Assembly: GCA_036510735.1 (NCBI GenBank)
Contig: DATCDK010000043.1
Span: 1-8,169 of the forward strand
Source of the DNA: PALSA-607 sp036510735
Lineage (GTDB): Bacteria > Actinomycetota > Actinomycetes > Acidothermales > Acidothermaceae
Reading direction: 5' to 3'
Length of the DNA: 8,169 nucleotides
Numbering within the stretch: position 1 is the stretch's first letter; the number at the start of each line of letters is the position of its first letter. The translations under genes and the position numbers were made by a program. Shown here one piece after another: positions 7,505 to 8,169 of the stretch. The notes under the pieces were generated by a model that was given only the letters and a program-made list of their open reading frames with translations, had not been told where the DNA came from and did no database searches.

Positions 7505-7958
7505 GGTGATCTCCCTGGAGTTCAGAAGTTGGGCGCGTGGCGAGTTGGTGTCGTTCGACGTCAAGGTTTCGGGCGAGCGCCATGGCCAAGCCGGTGGCGG
7601 CGAGAACGCCGATCCGGATGACATCTTCGCGACCGGCCCAGCCGAGCTGCCCGTCCGTGTGGACCACGAGGCCGTTCAGCATCAGCCATCCGCAGATCCC
7701 CACGAGCAGGCTCGGCAGAGGGCGACACCACCAGCAGACCAGGCCGACAGCTATCGCCATGACGGCGAGCTGGGTACCCCAGTCCACATTTTTGCCGGGA
7801 ACGTCCCTGCCGGCGGCGGCGATTGCTACCGCGACCCCGAGAGTCACGCCGAACGCCACGATGCCGACGAATGCGTCAGGGAGGCGCGGGTCTGCGAGGC
7901 TCATCGGCCGGCGGTGGATCACAAAGGCGCGGGGACGGCCGTGCGTCAAAGGCAGCAC
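7497..7958 (-). CDS. Predicted four-helix membrane protein leading the kdp operon
   Basis: I do not recognise this protein with certainty. From the GTG at 7958 it has 153 residues with four likely membrane helices (about 28-49, 60-77, 80-99 and 113-130), short loops and a polar C-terminal tail of about 22 residues. Between helices 3 and 4 is the polar motif NGLVVHTDGQLGWAGREDVI (95-114), the most likely conserved or functional stretch. The GTG is chosen because AGGAGG (7964-7969) lies 5 nt upstream. The frame also stays open upstream to an ATG at 8153, but that part is basic, low-complexity and overlaps the repeat array. An internal ATG at 7904 has no clear SD. The four close helices resemble in outline the membrane block of KdpD, but no kinase, GAF or ATP-binding part is present. 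The 8-nt overlap with the next gene places it in the kdp operon. A role in K+ sensing or pump control is inference from context. Confidence 0.72.
   Translation of the reverse strand: MLPLTHGRPRAFVIHRRPMSLADPRLPDAFVGIVAFGVTLGVAVAIAAAGRDVPGKNVDWGTQLAVMAIAVGLVCWWCRPLPSLLVGICGWLMLNGLVVHTDGQLGWAGREDVIRIGVLAATGLAMALARNLDVERHQLATRPTSELQGDHHA
7511..7515 (-). promoter_or_regulatory. Shine-Dalgarno of the 27-aa miniprotein
   Basis: GGGAG on the minus strand, 6 nt before the ATG at 7504 and inside the end of the preceding gene. It decides between the short 27-aa reading and a longer in-frame one, and argues that the miniprotein is really translated. Confidence 0.6.
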
Positions 7959-7963
7959 GGCTT

Positions 7964-7969
7964 CCTCCT
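7964..7969 (-). promoter_or_regulatory. Strong Shine-Dalgarno of the operon's first gene
   Basis: AGGAGG on the minus strand, 5 nt before the GTG at 7958. It is the strongest ribosome-binding site in the window. It selects the 153-aa reading over the longer one from 8153 and the shorter one from 7904. Confidence 0.75.
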
Positions 7970-7979
7970 CTCGAATCGG

Positions 7980-7994
7980 TGCCCAAGCCGGGCA
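7980..7994 (-). repeat. Short leader hairpin
   Basis: TGCCC and GGGCA form a 5-bp stem with a 5-nt loop, about 10 nt upstream of the SD of the first gene. It could form in the mRNA leader, but the stem is short and could be chance in GC-rich DNA. Confidence 0.25.
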
Positions 7995-8020
7995 ACGATC
8001 AAGTGAAACTCGGCTGGGCG

Positions 8021-8031
8021 CCGACGGTCGG
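8021..8031. repeat. 11-nt interrupted palindrome in the promoter region
   Basis: CCGAC and GTCGG flank one central base, just downstream (in the sense of transcription) of the last copy of the direct-repeat array. It is a possible operator half-site pair or a chance GC-rich palindrome. Confidence 0.25.
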
Positions 8032-8034
8032 TTT

Positions 8035-8085
8035 CTTGATGGAACCCTGACGCGGGCGCACAAAACCCTGACGCGTTCCTGACGC
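8035..8085 (-). promoter_or_regulatory. Phased direct-repeat array, probable KdpE operator
   Basis: On the minus strand GCGTCAGG occurs three times (8085-8078, 8074-8067 and 8053-8046), followed by a degenerate copy with core ATCAAG (8040-8035). Steps between copies are 11, 21 and 11 nt, so all lie on about the same helical face, with one position (around 8057-8062) strongly degenerate. Direct repeats of about 11-nt period are the usual binding pattern of OmpR/PhoB-family regulators, to which KdpE belongs. The array sits about 80 nt upstream of the first start codon, where an activator site is expected. I could not find a convincing -10 hexamer downstream, so the transcription start is not placed. 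Confidence 0.6.
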
Positions 8086-8169
8086 ATCTGGGTCCAACCG
8101 TGGTCGACGACCGGTAGCGTCCGAGCCATCAAAGCCCTCGGCCATCGACCCAACGCGGACCCGTCACCC
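8086..8169. other. Upstream edge, no gene recognised
   Basis: These 84 bases lie upstream of the repeat array. I see no convincing start codon with an SD and no RNA gene. An 11-nt interrupted palindrome (GGTCG, one base, CGACC; 8102-8112) is present but may be chance. The stretch may hold the distal promoter or the end of a neighbouring gene. Confidence 0.4.

Noticed and set aside
7505..7624. 40-residue N-terminal extension of the 27-aa miniprotein
   Set aside because: Pro/Ser-rich, fully overlaps the preceding gene in another frame, and the internal ATG at 7504 has its own well-placed SD.
7998..8034. Search for a -10 box downstream of the repeat array
   Set aside because: The stretch is mostly GC with only weak candidates such as TTGATC. 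None has a convincing spacing, so no promoter hexamer is annotated.
7485..8082. Overlapping plus-strand frames of 173 and 181 aa opposite the four-helix protein
   Set aside because: No hydrophobic pattern or motif and no good SD. The minus-strand frame has a strong SD, membrane helices and operon overlap.
7959..8153. N-terminal extension of the four-helix protein to the ATG at 8153
   Set aside because: The added 65 residues are Arg/Pro-rich without structure, would run through the direct-repeat array, and lack the strong SD found at the GTG at 7958.

Overview
This window carries an almost complete high-affinity potassium uptake (kdp) operon. Every gene lies on the minus strand, so transcription runs from right to left. 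High GC content, GTG starts, the order kdpF-A-B-C-D and the protein sequences themselves suggest an actinomycete-type high-GC Gram-positive bacterium (Actinomycetota). I cannot name the genus.

Layout in transcription order: (1) 8169-7959 is a leader/promoter region. It holds a phased array of GCGTCAGG-type direct repeats that looks like a KdpE (OmpR/PhoB-family) operator. (2) 7958-7497 is an unrecognised membrane protein of about 153 aa with four predicted transmembrane segments, preceded by a strong Shine-Dalgarno (SD) sequence. (3) 7504-7421 is a 27-aa single-span miniprotein. (4) 7424-7335 is kdpF, 29 aa. (5) 7334-5673 is kdpA, 553 aa, the K+-selective channel-like subunit. (6) 5673-3517 is kdpB, 718 aa, the P-type ATPase. 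(7) 3520-2621 is kdpC, 299 aa, unusually long because of an insertion of about 90 residues containing four cysteines. (8) 2582 to beyond position 1 is kdpD, the turgor/K+ sensor kinase; 860 codons are visible and the stop lies outside the window. A kdpE response-regulator gene would be expected just beyond the left edge, but it is not in the sequence given.

The first seven genes are packed with overlaps of 8, 4, 0, 1 and 4 nt at successive junctions, which implies one transcript with translational coupling. kdpD follows kdpC after 38 nt and has its own good SD, so the sensor is probably co-transcribed with the pump it controls. KdpA, KdpB and KdpC, stabilised by KdpF, form the ATP-driven K+ importer. 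KdpD and the presumed KdpE would switch the operon on under K+ limitation or osmotic stress.

The core genes are a well-known system. The less described parts are the two small membrane proteins in front of kdpF, the cysteine-bearing insertion in KdpC and the repeat array in the leader. Long open frames on the plus strand are codon-bias shadows of these genes, and I saw no mobile element, CRISPR array, tRNA or rRNA.
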